A stretch of DNA of 64,000 nucleotides from assembly GCF_017652985.1 (NCBI RefSeq), contig NZ_JAGGDJ010000022.1, positions 21,388-85,387 of the forward strand, written 5' to 3'. Both the position numbers and the translations under genes were made by a program. Position 1 is the stretch's first letter, and each line of letters opens with the position of its first letter. Of this stretch, positions 53,366 through 61,683 are shown piece after piece. The stretch is from Paenibacillus artemisiicola. Its GTDB lineage: Bacteria; Bacillota; Bacilli; Paenibacillales; Paenibacillaceae. The notes under the pieces were generated by a model that did no database searches, was not told the DNA's origin, and was given only the letters and a program-made list of their open reading frames with translations.

Positions 53366-53968
53366 ATGCTGGAACGCACGCTTCGCAAGGATGCGCAGGA
53401 ACGCAGGCAAATTATTCTGGAGAAGGCGGCCCAACTGTTCGCCCAATACGGCGTCGAGAACGTCAGCATGCGGCATATCGCAAGAGAGGCTGGCGTCGGA
53501 CAAGGAACCTTATATCGCAGCTATACGAACAAAGGCGAATTGTGCTGGGACTTGATTGGAGAAAGCTGTATTCAGAATAAAAACAAAATGGAACGATATC
53601 TTCTAGAACGATCTTCAAGCTCGCTTAAAGAGCGATTGGAAACCGTGCTTGCGTACCATTTGGAATCGCTGGAAACGCACTCTCCGCTCTTGGCTGCTAT
53701 GCAAACTAACAACAATTCCGAGGAAGAACGCAGTGCTTCCTTCTACAATGAACATTATGAGTCCATACATTCCCTTATCGTGAGATTGCTCGAGGAATAC
53801 AAGGAATCGAATGACACCTCGAAGATGGATCCTGTCTTTAGGGCGGATGCCATCATGTCTACGATGGCTCCGGAAATGTATTTATTTCTGAAAGAACAAC
53901 GTCATTACACTTCCGATGAAATCAGAGATAAGCTGTTCAGCACTTACGTCGAACCGCTCTTTCTATAA
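53366..53968 (+). CDS. TetR family repressor of the nitroreductase module
   Basis: A 200-residue TetR protein. The helix-turn-helix VSMRHIAREAGVGQGTLYRS is preceded by ILEKAAQLFAQYG. The helical ligand domain follows. ATG 53366 has GGAGG nine bases upstream; an upstream GTG at 53363 and an extension to 53321 that runs through the operator are rejected. Identical palindromes on both sides of the gene (53283-53328 and 54073-54119) define an autoregulated divergent regulon. Confidence 0.9.
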   Translation: MLERTLRKDAQERRQIILEKAAQLFAQYGVENVSMRHIAREAGVGQGTLYRSYTNKGELCWDLIGESCIQNKNKMERYLLERSSSSLKERLETVLAYHLESLETHSPLLAAMQTNNNSEEERSASFYNEHYESIHSLIVRLLEEYKESNDTSKMDPVFRADAIMSTMAPEMYLFLKEQRHYTSDEIRDKLFSTYVEPLFL

Positions 53969-53977
53969 CAACTTCAA

Positions 53978-54022
53978 GAGGAGCCCGCTGGGTCGTGTAT
54001 CGACCTAACGGGCTCCTCTTCT
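53978..54022 (+). terminator. Terminator of the tetR gene
   Basis: Perfect arms GAGGAGCCCG and CGGGCTCCTC with inner GGTCG/CGACC pairing, followed by TTCTTTGTTTT. Confidence 0.88.
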
Positions 54023-54063
54023 TTGTTTTATCCGTTTCCGTTCGAGGTGGACTACGCTCCGAT

Positions 54064-54119
54064 TTGACAAATGGACCTCGGTCCGGTTATTATTAGCACG
54101 GTAATCGGACTGCGGTCCG
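54064..54119 (+). promoter_or_regulatory. Nitroreductase promoter with two TetR operators
   Basis: TTGACA (54064-54069) and TATTAT (54088-54093) are 18 bases apart. GGACCTCGGTCC (54073-54084) fills the spacer and CGGACTGCGGTCCG (54106-54119) lies just downstream. Both match the operators at 53283-53328, so the same TetR protein should block this promoter. Confidence 0.82.
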
Positions 54120-54162
54120 TTTCACAGCTTTACCAAATTGAAACGCGGGGTGAATAACACCG

Positions 54163-54825
54163 ATGGAGATCGAGGAGAAAAAAACGGATTTGTTGTCTAC
54201 GTTTAATTTTAGGCATGCTACGAAAGAATTTGATCCGGTAAAGAAAATTTCCGACGAGAACTTTCAATTCATTCTCGAGGCTGGACGGCTTTCTCCGAGC
54301 TCGGGAGGCAATGAGCCATGGAGATTCGTGATCGCGCAAAGCGAGGAATTAAGAAGAGAACTCGCGCCGCTCGTATACGGCGCAATGCGATCTCTTCCGA
54401 CATCGAGCCACTTCGTCATCTTATTGGCACGAAAAGGGCTCACTTATGAAGCCCCGTATCTCATACAGCATCAAACCCAAGTAAAGGGGGTCCCTGTCGA
54501 AGTTTATGAAAGCATGAAACAAGCTTACGTTCAATTCTACAAAGATCTTCATTTGGATACGGAACGGGCTCTGTTAGATTGGTCTTCTAAGCAAACTTAC
54601 TTGGCAATGGCGAATATGATGACGGCCGCGGCTCATATCGGCATTGATTCGTGCCCGATCGAAGGATTCGATATGGATGCCGTCAATGCTCTGCTCGACA
54701 AGAAAGGTCTGCTTGGAGACGACGAGTTCGGCTTAAGCGTGATGACGGCATTCGGCTATCGGTCCAGAATGCCTGCACGTTCGAAAACGAGACGGCCCAT
54801 GGAGGATCTCGTTCAATTCGTCTAA
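54163..54825 (+). CDS. Nitroreductase family NAD(P)H-dependent flavoprotein
   Basis: A 220-residue NfsB-like enzyme. It has RHATKEFDP near residue 18 (FMN phosphate contact), SPSSGGNEPWRFVIA near residue 44, and a C-terminal GYRSRMPARSKTRRPMED loop. It uses FMN and NAD(P)H to reduce nitroaromatics, quinones or enones. A GGGGTGA site precedes ATG 54163. Transcription starts from the TetR-controlled promoter upstream, giving an inducible detoxification unit. Confidence 0.92.
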   Translation: MEIEEKKTDLLSTFNFRHATKEFDPVKKISDENFQFILEAGRLSPSSGGNEPWRFVIAQSEELRRELAPLVYGAMRSLPTSSHFVILLARKGLTYEAPYLIQHQTQVKGVPVEVYESMKQAYVQFYKDLHLDTERALLDWSSKQTYLAMANMMTAAAHIGIDSCPIEGFDMDAVNALLDKKGLLGDDEFGLSVMTAFGYRSRMPARSKTRRPMEDLVQFV

Positions 54826-55084
54826 GTTTTATGGATTTGAAGGTTGGAGGACTACAAAAAAAGATTTTTGAAAATTCCCGGAGGCGTTCCCTCCGGGTTA
54901 ATTTACGGCGATTCCGCTGCTTCCGGTTCAATAAATCCAGCCAACTTAGTCAACGTGACGGGGGCAATAATTGCGAGCGGAGAGCCATTCAGCTTTTATT
55001 TCAACGAAGAAAATTTCGGAGGACAATTTTTTGCTCATTCTCAAGGCTGGCTGCCTTTTATCCTATCGACCATCATCCGTTCGA
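54826..55084. other. Convergent intergenic region with hairpin
   Basis: A hairpin at 54877-54898 (CCCGGAGG and CCTCCGGG arms) followed by TTAATTT can end transcription of the nitroreductase. A TTG-started frame (54844-55122) crosses this hairpin and the end of the ger operon; it has no homology I recognise and is probably not a gene. Confidence 0.5.
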
Positions 55085-56218
55085 CTAAGACGTTTCTATG
55101 CCATCCGGTTCAGCTTCGGTAAGGCGAGCTCGGGAGCCTCTTCCTCGAAATAACGAAACGACTAGAAGCAGCAATGGGACGACAATGAGAAATGGGATGG
55201 AATATAAAGGCCATATTTTTTTTACGTATTCGACGAGGTCAAGCTGATTGGGATGTAGAAACGTCGAGAGCAACAATATCATCAAGCCGAGCGGCAACAA
55301 GTAAATTCGGTAGTCCCTGCTTCGCATCGTCTGGGCGAAGGCGATCGATGTCGATAGGAGGCATACACTTAGCTTCGTGAATTCGTTGAAGATCCAAACC
55401 GTAAAAACGAGCGGCTCGATTCTCTCGAAAAAATCGCCTACCGCGATGTACATAAACGAAGTATAGCTCGGAAACAATTGCGCACTCGCGATTTCCCCCA
55501 ATACGAAGATATTGACGAAACACGTAATGAAAAGCAGGATCCCGCAAGCACCGATAGCGCAGATTACGGTCCGTCTAACGGTTGAAGTCCGATTCACGTA
55601 CGGAATCAGCATGGCGAAAACGATTGTTTCTCCAAGCGGTACAGTCGCGATCTGTCCCGCGCCCCACAAGACGGAAGGCCATCCGTTATCAAGGATCGGG
55701 AGCATATTAGCGGGTTCCATATCCGGGATCAATAAGACGCTTCCGATAAATGTGGAAACGAAAATGAGCACGAGGATCATCAGCGAGCATCTGCTTACGA
55801 CCTCGATTCCCTTGGTTGCGGTCCATACCGTAAGCGTGATCATGACGGTCCCGAGGACGACGGTCGGCGTTCGCGGCAACAAAACCGCAGCAGTCATATC
55901 CGTAAAACTCCGAAGAACGTAGCAACCGAGATAGAAGCCATACCAGGCATATAACAAGCCGACGAGTTTGCCGATCCAAGAGCCTAGAAGAATATGCGCA
56001 ATCTCCACCAACGATTTATGCGGGTAACGGTGGCAAAGGTAAACGTATAGCCCATTAATGGCTAGTCCAACAAGCGTACCGATCAAGACGGATATCCAAG
56101 CATCGTGCCCCGCTGCGAAACCGACAGGAATCGTCAGTAAGCTGCCCACGACGAAAACGAACATGAGGGCGAATAACTCCATGTTGGAAATCCGGTCGTT
56201 GTACCCGTAGCTTTTCAT
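55085..56218 (-). CDS. Spore germination protein, GerA-type B subunit (operon 2)
   Basis: A 377-residue GerB-family membrane protein with about ten helices (start MKSYGYNDRISNMELFALMF). It is the last gene of a four-gene receptor operon in the order A-C-D-B. The FNEFTKLSVCLLSTSIAFAQ segment near the C-terminal third is typical. It is strongly diverged from the operon 1 copy, so the two receptors should recognise different germinants. Confidence 0.9.
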   Translation of the reverse strand: MKSYGYNDRISNMELFALMFVFVVGSLLTIPVGFAAGHDAWISVLIGTLVGLAINGLYVYLCHRYPHKSLVEIAHILLGSWIGKLVGLLYAWYGFYLGCYVLRSFTDMTAAVLLPRTPTVVLGTVMITLTVWTATKGIEVVSRCSLMILVLIFVSTFIGSVLLIPDMEPANMLPILDNGWPSVLWGAGQIATVPLGETIVFAMLIPYVNRTSTVRRTVICAIGACGILLFITCFVNIFVLGEIASAQLFPSYTSFMYIAVGDFFERIEPLVFTVWIFNEFTKLSVCLLSTSIAFAQTMRSRDYRIYLLPLGLMILLLSTFLHPNQLDLVEYVKKIWPLYSIPFLIVVPLLLLVVSLFRGRGSRARLTEAEPDGIETS

Positions 56219-56239
56219 GACTCCTCTCCTCCGTTTCGT

Positions 56240-56458
56240 TTACATCTCCATGAACATGAGCCATTTTTTAATGAACAACGACGGACTGGGAATGGGAACT
56301 TTCAAAATCAATAGAAAACCGATAGTGGCAATCCCTACATACATTATCGTAACGAGTATATAATCTTGTATACTCGCCTTCATCTTCATCCAGCGTAATT
56401 GCATCCATGCGATGACGATGATGCCGAACATATACAACAGCCCCGACCCTAAGATCAT
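56240..56458 (-). CDS. Small two-helix germinant receptor D subunit
   Basis: A 72-residue protein with two predicted membrane helices (near residues 3-21 and 33-52) and a short charged loop (RWMKMKASIQDY). It starts at ATG 56458, overlapping the C-subunit stop in an ATGA tetramer, and sits before the B subunit. Small two-helix D proteins in or beside gerA-type operons are known to modulate germination in Bacillus. Position and topology match. Sequence homology was not confirmed. Confidence 0.72.
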   Translation of the reverse strand: MILGSGLLYMFGIIVIAWMQLRWMKMKASIQDYILVTIMYVGIATIGFLLILKVPIPSPSLFIKKWLMFMEM

Positions 56459-57639
56459 CGCTTCGCCTCGGTTTCTTCGTTCGTTAAGGAACCCGTAGTA
56501 ATTCCCGCCCTATCTATCTTGATCGTCGCCTTTACAGAAACTTCGGCGCTAGCAAACGTCGCGTCCCAATTTTTTCGTACCTTTCTCCAAGCGCTTGGTT
56601 GGAACCGGTGAAGCTGCAAGCCCATTCCGAAAACGTCCGCTTTCCATTCGGTTTGCGCTTTTTTCACTGTATGCAGGGCTTGCCTGGCAATCAATTGCCC
56701 AAGCTCCTTTTCGATGACTGAGACGTTCTTCGGATCGTTCATATCCATATTTACATTCGCTTCGTTGAGTACGCCTTTCCCGTAAAGCTCGATACACAAC
56801 AGGACTTTGCCGTCTTTTAACGTCGTAACAATACGACTGCTCGTTTTGTTTAACACGGCGCCGACGTTGCCTCCTGCCCGGGGTAATTTTTCCGCTACAA
56901 TTGTTTGACCAAGCTTATTTTTGATCCAATTCATGCTTCTCGTTTCGATGTCGTTCAGATAACCCACAAGCCGATAGTCTTTAAAAACGGCGGTCGAAGA
57001 CAGTGAATTCAATCGAAAGTCGTCCTCTTTCCCGGGATTGTCCGTCGGGGAGATTAACTCGACCGCCCCCATGACCGGGACGATACCTTCGTTTGCTTGT
57101 GCCATGAGAAAATCCCGAAATGTAACCGATGTGCCCGTGCCGGAACGTTCAAGCTCGCGGACGTCCTCCGACGGAATGCGTTCAATAGGGTGGTCGTTCA
57201 TTAACAGTTTCGTTGCTTCTCCCCCCTTTGCAACGACTAAATACGTTCTTAATCGGCTTCCTGGATCTCTGGCGTAATAATCGAGAGCATCTTTAATTCC
57301 GCTTCTGGCAAACTTTTCTCCGATAAAGACGACTCTTCGATGGCCCTTGAAAAAATGCCGGGACATCTTGTATTGAATTTTTCTTTCCGCATCGTGAATG
57401 TTAATTCCTGTAGAGGTTACAACGAAATACGTTTTGCCGAGCATCCCCCCCGTTGATGCCTTCCCGCTCTCCCCGCCGCCGGCACCTACGGGAATTGGCA
57501 CTTGAATCGAAATTTTCAACTCGCCTTTGTCCGTCATATCCAAAGCCGATGCCATAAAAAATGAAATGTCGTTCATTTCGACCCGATCCCAGCATCCGCC
57601 GAGCAGCGGGACGATCAAGAGAAGCCAAAGTGATCTCAT
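56455..57639 (-). CDS. Spore germination lipoprotein, GerA-type C subunit (operon 2)
   Basis: A 394-residue Ger(x)C lipoprotein. ATG 57639 (MRSLWLLLIVPLLGGCWDRV) has lipobox LLGGC at residue 16, then the family WDRVEMNDIS start. The longer frame to 57711 overlaps the A gene and is rejected. GGAAGG lies 13 bases upstream, inside the A gene end. Its C-terminal domain reads KVRKNWDATFASAEVSVKAT. It anchors at the spore inner membrane as part of receptor 2. Confidence 0.9.
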   Translation of the reverse strand: MRSLWLLLIVPLLGGCWDRVEMNDISFFMASALDMTDKGELKISIQVPIPVGAGGGESGKASTGGMLGKTYFVVTSTGINIHDAERKIQYKMSRHFFKGHRRVVFIGEKFARSGIKDALDYYARDPGSRLRTYLVVAKGGEATKLLMNDHPIERIPSEDVRELERSGTGTSVTFRDFLMAQANEGIVPVMGAVELISPTDNPGKEDDFRLNSLSSTAVFKDYRLVGYLNDIETRSMNWIKNKLGQTIVAEKLPRAGGNVGAVLNKTSSRIVTTLKDGKVLLCIELYGKGVLNEANVNMDMNDPKNVSVIEKELGQLIARQALHTVKKAQTEWKADVFGMGLQLHRFQPSAWRKVRKNWDATFASAEVSVKATIKIDRAGITTGSLTNEETEAKR

Positions 57640-57647
57640 CGCTGTCT

Positions 57648-59195
57648 TCAATCCTTCCCGCTCCCTTTCGATCGTTGACCGACTGATTGCGGCCGAAGAT
57701 AAAGCGTCCATATAGGAGCACGGAATAACGCGTCCTTAAGACCTTTCAGGTTAACAGGCGCCATTGGAAACAAATACGGCACGCCGAACGATTTCAGTTC
57801 GCACAGATGAACCAATATCACAAGCAAACCAACCGAAACCCCGTAGAGTCCAAATATGCCGGCAAGAATAATTAAAGGAAAACGTAAAATACGGAAAGCA
57901 AGTGAGAAATTATAACGGGGAATCGTAAAGGAAGCGATTCCCGTCAAAGATACGACGATGACCATTGGAGCCGAGACGATACCCGCTTGAACAGCCGCTT
58001 GACCGACGACCAAGCCTCCTACGATGCTCACTGCTTGGCCGACTTGTTTAGGCAGTCTCACTCCCGCCTCCCTTAAGCCTTCGAATGTAATTTCCATAAT
58101 CAGTGCCTCCACCAGTGCCGGAAAAGGTACTCCTTCTCGCGCCGCCGCGATGCTTAGCAACAGGTTCGTCGGAATCATTTGTTGATGGAAGGTAGTCAGA
58201 GCGACGTAAAGCGACGGCAATAGCAACGCGATCATGGAAAATAAAAGGCGGATCATCCGAATCAAATTCGCGTAAACGACCCGTTCATAATAATCTTCAC
58301 CTGCCTGAAGGAATCCCCAGAAGGTCATCGGTGCGCTAATAACGAATGGAGATCCATCTGTAAGGATCGCGACCTGGCCTTGCAATAAAGCAGAGACAAC
58401 ATAATCCGGTCTTTCCGTCGCGAGGAACTGAGGAAACGGAGAGAAAGGTTTTTCTTCAATGAATTGCTCGATATTTCCCGATTCCAGTAATTCATCCGTA
58501 TGTATGCTTTGAATTCTGGCCTTGATTTCCCGCAGAACTCGTTCGTTGACTAAACCGTTAATATAAGCAATAGCAATGCTTGTTCGAGTGATGTCACCGA
58601 CCGTCATTCCGTCGATTTTCAAACGGGATGAACGAATTTTCCTGCGGATCAAGCTCGTGTTCGTGTTCAATATTTCTGTGAAGGAGTCGCGCGGGCCGCG
58701 AACCGTATTTTCGGTGGACGGCTGCTCTACCGATCGAACGTTCCCTCCTGCCACGTTTGCCAAGATCGATTCCGATTGTCCGTCGACGCACAAAATAACG
58801 AAGCCCTTTAAGATTTCCAGCTCGATCTGCCGGAGACTCGACGCCCGTTTAACTTGGCCGATCGCAATCCATCTCTTCTCGAGGACCCGAATGATATCCG
58901 CTTTTGCTGGAATCGATGGTAAGGAATAGTCGCTAGTCATTAACGGGTTCAGGATCGTTTCTTCCAATTGCTTCGCGTCGACGAGTCCTTCGATATAGAC
59001 GAGCAGAGCATCGGCCACATCACCAATGCTGAATGCGCGAAAGACTACATCTGAGCAGCCATTAAATATTTCTTTAAGCTTACCCGTCGTCTCCTCTAAA
59101 GAGGAGGATAGTTTATCTTCTCCTTCGGGAATCGGATTTTGTCTCTCCACGAATACATTTTTTACTTTTCCTTTCCCCAAAAGCCTTCTGATCAT
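57648..59195 (-). CDS. Spore germination protein, GerA-type A subunit (operon 2)
   Basis: A 515-residue GerA-family subunit. The N-terminal cytoplasmic domain contains STENTVRGPRDSFTEILNTN and then RRKIRSSRLKIDGMTVG near residue 180. The membrane domain includes FEGLREAGVRLPKQVGQAVS near residue 380. ATG 59195 (MIRRLLGKGKVKN) is preceded by GAGAGG; the upstream frame to 59255 is rejected. It is the first gene of operon 2 and has a longer N-terminus than the operon 1 copy. Confidence 0.92.
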   Translation of the reverse strand: MIRRLLGKGKVKNVFVERQNPIPEGEDKLSSSLEETTGKLKEIFNGCSDVVFRAFSIGDVADALLVYIEGLVDAKQLEETILNPLMTSDYSLPSIPAKADIIRVLEKRWIAIGQVKRASSLRQIELEILKGFVILCVDGQSESILANVAGGNVRSVEQPSTENTVRGPRDSFTEILNTNTSLIRRKIRSSRLKIDGMTVGDITRTSIAIAYINGLVNERVLREIKARIQSIHTDELLESGNIEQFIEEKPFSPFPQFLATERPDYVVSALLQGQVAILTDGSPFVISAPMTFWGFLQAGEDYYERVVYANLIRMIRLLFSMIALLLPSLYVALTTFHQQMIPTNLLLSIAAAREGVPFPALVEALIMEITFEGLREAGVRLPKQVGQAVSIVGGLVVGQAAVQAGIVSAPMVIVVSLTGIASFTIPRYNFSLAFRILRFPLIILAGIFGLYGVSVGLLVILVHLCELKSFGVPYLFPMAPVNLKGLKDALFRAPIWTLYLRPQSVGQRSKGSGKD

Positions 59196-59609
59196 CGCAG
59201 TCCTCTCCCACGAAATGCTTGTTTGGATTCGCATGTATTTTACACTTATGACCATTTTTTTATGTATAGGTATCGAGGTGAAGCAATAACCGAAAGTTTA
59301 ACTGAAGAAACAGAAGTATGATGAGGCAACTTTAATGAGCATATACAGAGAACAATCGTAAAATTCCAGATGTAAAGCTGCAGAGTACACGGGGTAATCC
59401 GGGCGTTTAGGTAATTACATTTCTTATATCGCTTTATCGTATTGCTTCATGAAAGCCGGATTTTGTACAGATGTTAAACCATCGATCACTACGTCGGGAT
59501 TGTTCTCGTTTTTGTTTTTGCTGTGCAGTCTCCAGCGCAACGACGACAGCCGATCGTTATCAGGTCGGCTATCGTCGTGTCATAATTGAGCTATCGTTTC
59601 CCGTTTAGT
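59196..59609. other. Upstream region of ger operon 2, with a hairpin
   Basis: It should contain the forespore-type promoter of the minus-strand ger operon; no clear hexamers were recognised. A GC-rich hairpin (GACGACAGCCGA and TCGGCTATCGTC arms, about 59541-59576) lies towards the 59610 ORF and may be its terminator. No gene is seen. Confidence 0.45.
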
Positions 59610-59810
59610 TTAGCGACTAACTGCTATTGCCTTGAAAAATGAATGATCTAATTGCTCAATGGCGATTTCAGCCGAAGGCTCTTTTCCACTGATTCGGTAT
59701 ACATCTCTTGCAGTGCTTCCATCTGATGTACCCAAGTTTTCCTTAATTTCTTTTACAGATTCACCTGTTACCTTATATTTTTGGTGGTTCCAAGTTAATG
59801 AAAAAGCGGA
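59610..59810 (-). pseudogene. Small hypothetical protein, probably 5'-truncated
   Basis: About 65 residues (TWNHQKYKVTGESVKEIKEN, then YRISGKEPSAEIAIEQLD) have a beta-rich, protein-like pattern. The only possible start is a TTG at 59816 inside the upstream gene's terminator hairpin, with no ribosome site. It is probably the C-terminal part of a small Bacillus-type protein of unknown role whose front was lost. Confidence 0.45.
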
Positions 59811-59829
59811 GATCAAAAATCTCCGCTTT
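59803..59829 (-). terminator. Terminator of the epimerase gene
   Basis: Arms AAGCGGAGAT and ATCTCCGCTT with a 5-nt loop, followed on the minus strand by TTTCATT. It lies 40 bases after the epimerase stop. Confidence 0.8.
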
Positions 59830-59866
59830 CTTGAACATATTCAATTGTTTATTCTACAGCTGCCGC

Positions 59867-60718
59867 TTAATGAAGCGTCTTAGGAAAACCTTCACGCCAT
59901 GAAGCGAACCGTGGACTCCAGCCATTCCGAAGTGCCTTTGCATTAAGCGCTCCACGTTCTCCTCTCAAGCTTCCTGGCATTGTCTTGGGTTCTGGAGCGT
60001 TAAGGGCTTTCGCATAGACAGGCACCCATTCGGTACCCGCTACTGGATCGCTATCCACAATGTTATATGTTCCTGTGGGCCATTCCAGTGCCAAAACAGC
60101 TGCAACTGCTGCGTCTTCTGTATGCACAAAAGAAGTGACGCCGTCAGTAGCAGGCAAGTTCCCAAGCCGAACTCGCTCGGCGAACACTCCGTTCGAATCG
60201 TACCAGGTCCCTTCACCGTACAGCACGCCGTATCTAAGAATGACATGCTCCGGCATTTCCGAAGCGGTGGTTTCCAGTGCATGAACACCATGCACGCTTG
60301 TTAATTGCGGTTCCGGAGCCTCAAAGTCTAGTGGACAATCCTCCGTTGCCAGCCCTTCTCCAGGCGCATAGGTCATTGTGATGCTTTGCGCGATCATTCG
60401 TCGAACGCCAGCGGCGAGCGAAGCATCCACTAAGTTTCTCGTTCCTTCCACGCGAATTCTTGCATTGGCGGATGGATCCATAGCCTGCAACGAAGTCAGT
60501 TGGTGAATGACCACCTCTGGGGATGTTTCGGCAAGTACGCTGAACAGATTCTTGCGATCATATACATCTGCTTGGACGAATGAAGCTCCAGCTTTCTCTA
60601 AGCTTTCTGCATGCTCCGGGTTGCGTATTAGCCCAATCACTTCATGTCCCTTTTGTACAAGCATCGGAATGAGTACCCTCCCGATGACGCCACTTGCTCC
60701 AGCAACTAAAATCTTCAT
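59867..60718 (-). CDS. NAD-dependent epimerase/dehydratase family protein
   Basis: A 283-residue extended-SDR protein. The N-terminal NAD(P) motif is GASGVIGRVLIP (residues 7-18). The usual YxxxK active site is not obvious: the region ALETTASEM replaces it, so it may be an atypical or NmrA-like redox sensor. AGGAGG lies nine bases before ATG 60718. An ECF41-type promoter motif lies 33-59 bases upstream. ECF41 regulons are known to contain epimerase genes, so this is the probable target of the sigma factor at 61684. Confidence 0.82.
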   Translation of the reverse strand: MKILVAGASGVIGRVLIPMLVQKGHEVIGLIRNPEHAESLEKAGASFVQADVYDRKNLFSVLAETSPEVVIHQLTSLQAMDPSANARIRVEGTRNLVDASLAAGVRRMIAQSITMTYAPGEGLATEDCPLDFEAPEPQLTSVHGVHALETTASEMPEHVILRYGVLYGEGTWYDSNGVFAERVRLGNLPATDGVTSFVHTEDAAVAAVLALEWPTGTYNIVDSDPVAGTEWVPVYAKALNAPEPKTMPGSLRGERGALNAKALRNGWSPRFASWREGFPKTLH

Positions 60719-60750
60719 TTGTTACTGCCTCCTTTTCTATTTTTAGTTAA

Positions 60751-60777
60751 GACCAAATTGTTATCGCATTTGTGACA
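60751..60777 (-). promoter_or_regulatory. ECF41-type sigma promoter upstream of the epimerase
   Basis: On the minus strand TGTCACA (60771-60777) is followed by exactly 16 bases and GGTC (60751-60754). The reported ECF41 consensus, as I recall it, is TGTCACA-N16-CGTC, so only one base differs. No housekeeping promoter is apparent here. Confidence 0.68.
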
Positions 60778-61683
60778 AAAGATGCGACAAGCGCTAAATA
60801 TGCTTACGGGGAACGTTAGCACCAAGACATAAAGGCAACCGACTACGCGATCGGTTGCCATTGTTCGTTGAAATAACGGGCAGAATAGACCAATCAATTG
60901 TTGGGGATAATATCCCAAAAAAATGAACGCGAGAATATTAATGAAAAGGTTTATGTAAAGCCCTCCATCCCCAGCGAAGACTACAGGCGCCTGATTCTGA
61001 TGGCAAATATCTGTAGCCGTTGGCCAATTAAGCTAGAAACGCGCATGCTTGCTCCGATAGCCGCTCACGCTTCTCCGGTCGCCGCGTATACGAAGCGGAG
61101 CGAGTTCTGCCCTTTGCTTTTCCCGATCGTAGTCAGCAAAGCTTCGGTATTGACCGGCAGGATACACTATGTTGCCGTACATTTTCGTCAGGAAGTCGAC
61201 GAGACCCAGGTCCGCCGAAGACGAATAAGCGAAGCCGCTTGGACCCGATGGTCGCGCGGGCTGCTACGATCGTTTGCTGCCCGGTCACCCATCCGTTCAT
61301 CGCATTGACAGCCTCGTCGCGCAAGACGCGTTCCACCGATCGACCGCACGTCGGAGCTTACCAGAATGCGTAGGCAGATCGCTTCGGAAGAGAGATCTGC
61401 CGTGCCTAGAGTGGCGTCCATTTCATGAAAATCCCAACTCATACGAAAAATCAAATAACAATAAAATCGTATGAAGAGCGGTATGGAATTTGATAAGGTT
61501 TAGCGGAATAATGGAAGGAAGCAGTATAATAACGAGACCTGACCAAGCTTCTCTCGCGCACTTGCCAATGCGTCTGCTTGGGTTCCGGAACTTCTCTATC
61601 CGTCGTTATATCCGGGAGGGGCACTCTATAAATCTATCACTCCAAGAATTTAATAGATTAGATTGAGATAAGGAGTTGATGGG
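60778..61683. other. Long non-coding stretch with decayed minus-strand coding DNA
   Basis: Between 60970 and 61440 several minus-strand frames read like protein (for example DEAVNAMNGWVTGQQ and DFLTKMYGNIVYPAGQYRSF) but are interrupted by shifts and lack starts. It is a decayed gene, possibly an SDR or NmrA-like protein, but that is only a guess. The last 100 bases should hold the sigma-factor promoter. Confidence 0.4.

Noticed and set aside
54844..55122. A 92-codon frame after the nitroreductase
   Set aside because: It starts with TTG, runs across a terminator hairpin and into the GerB gene end, and matches no family I know.
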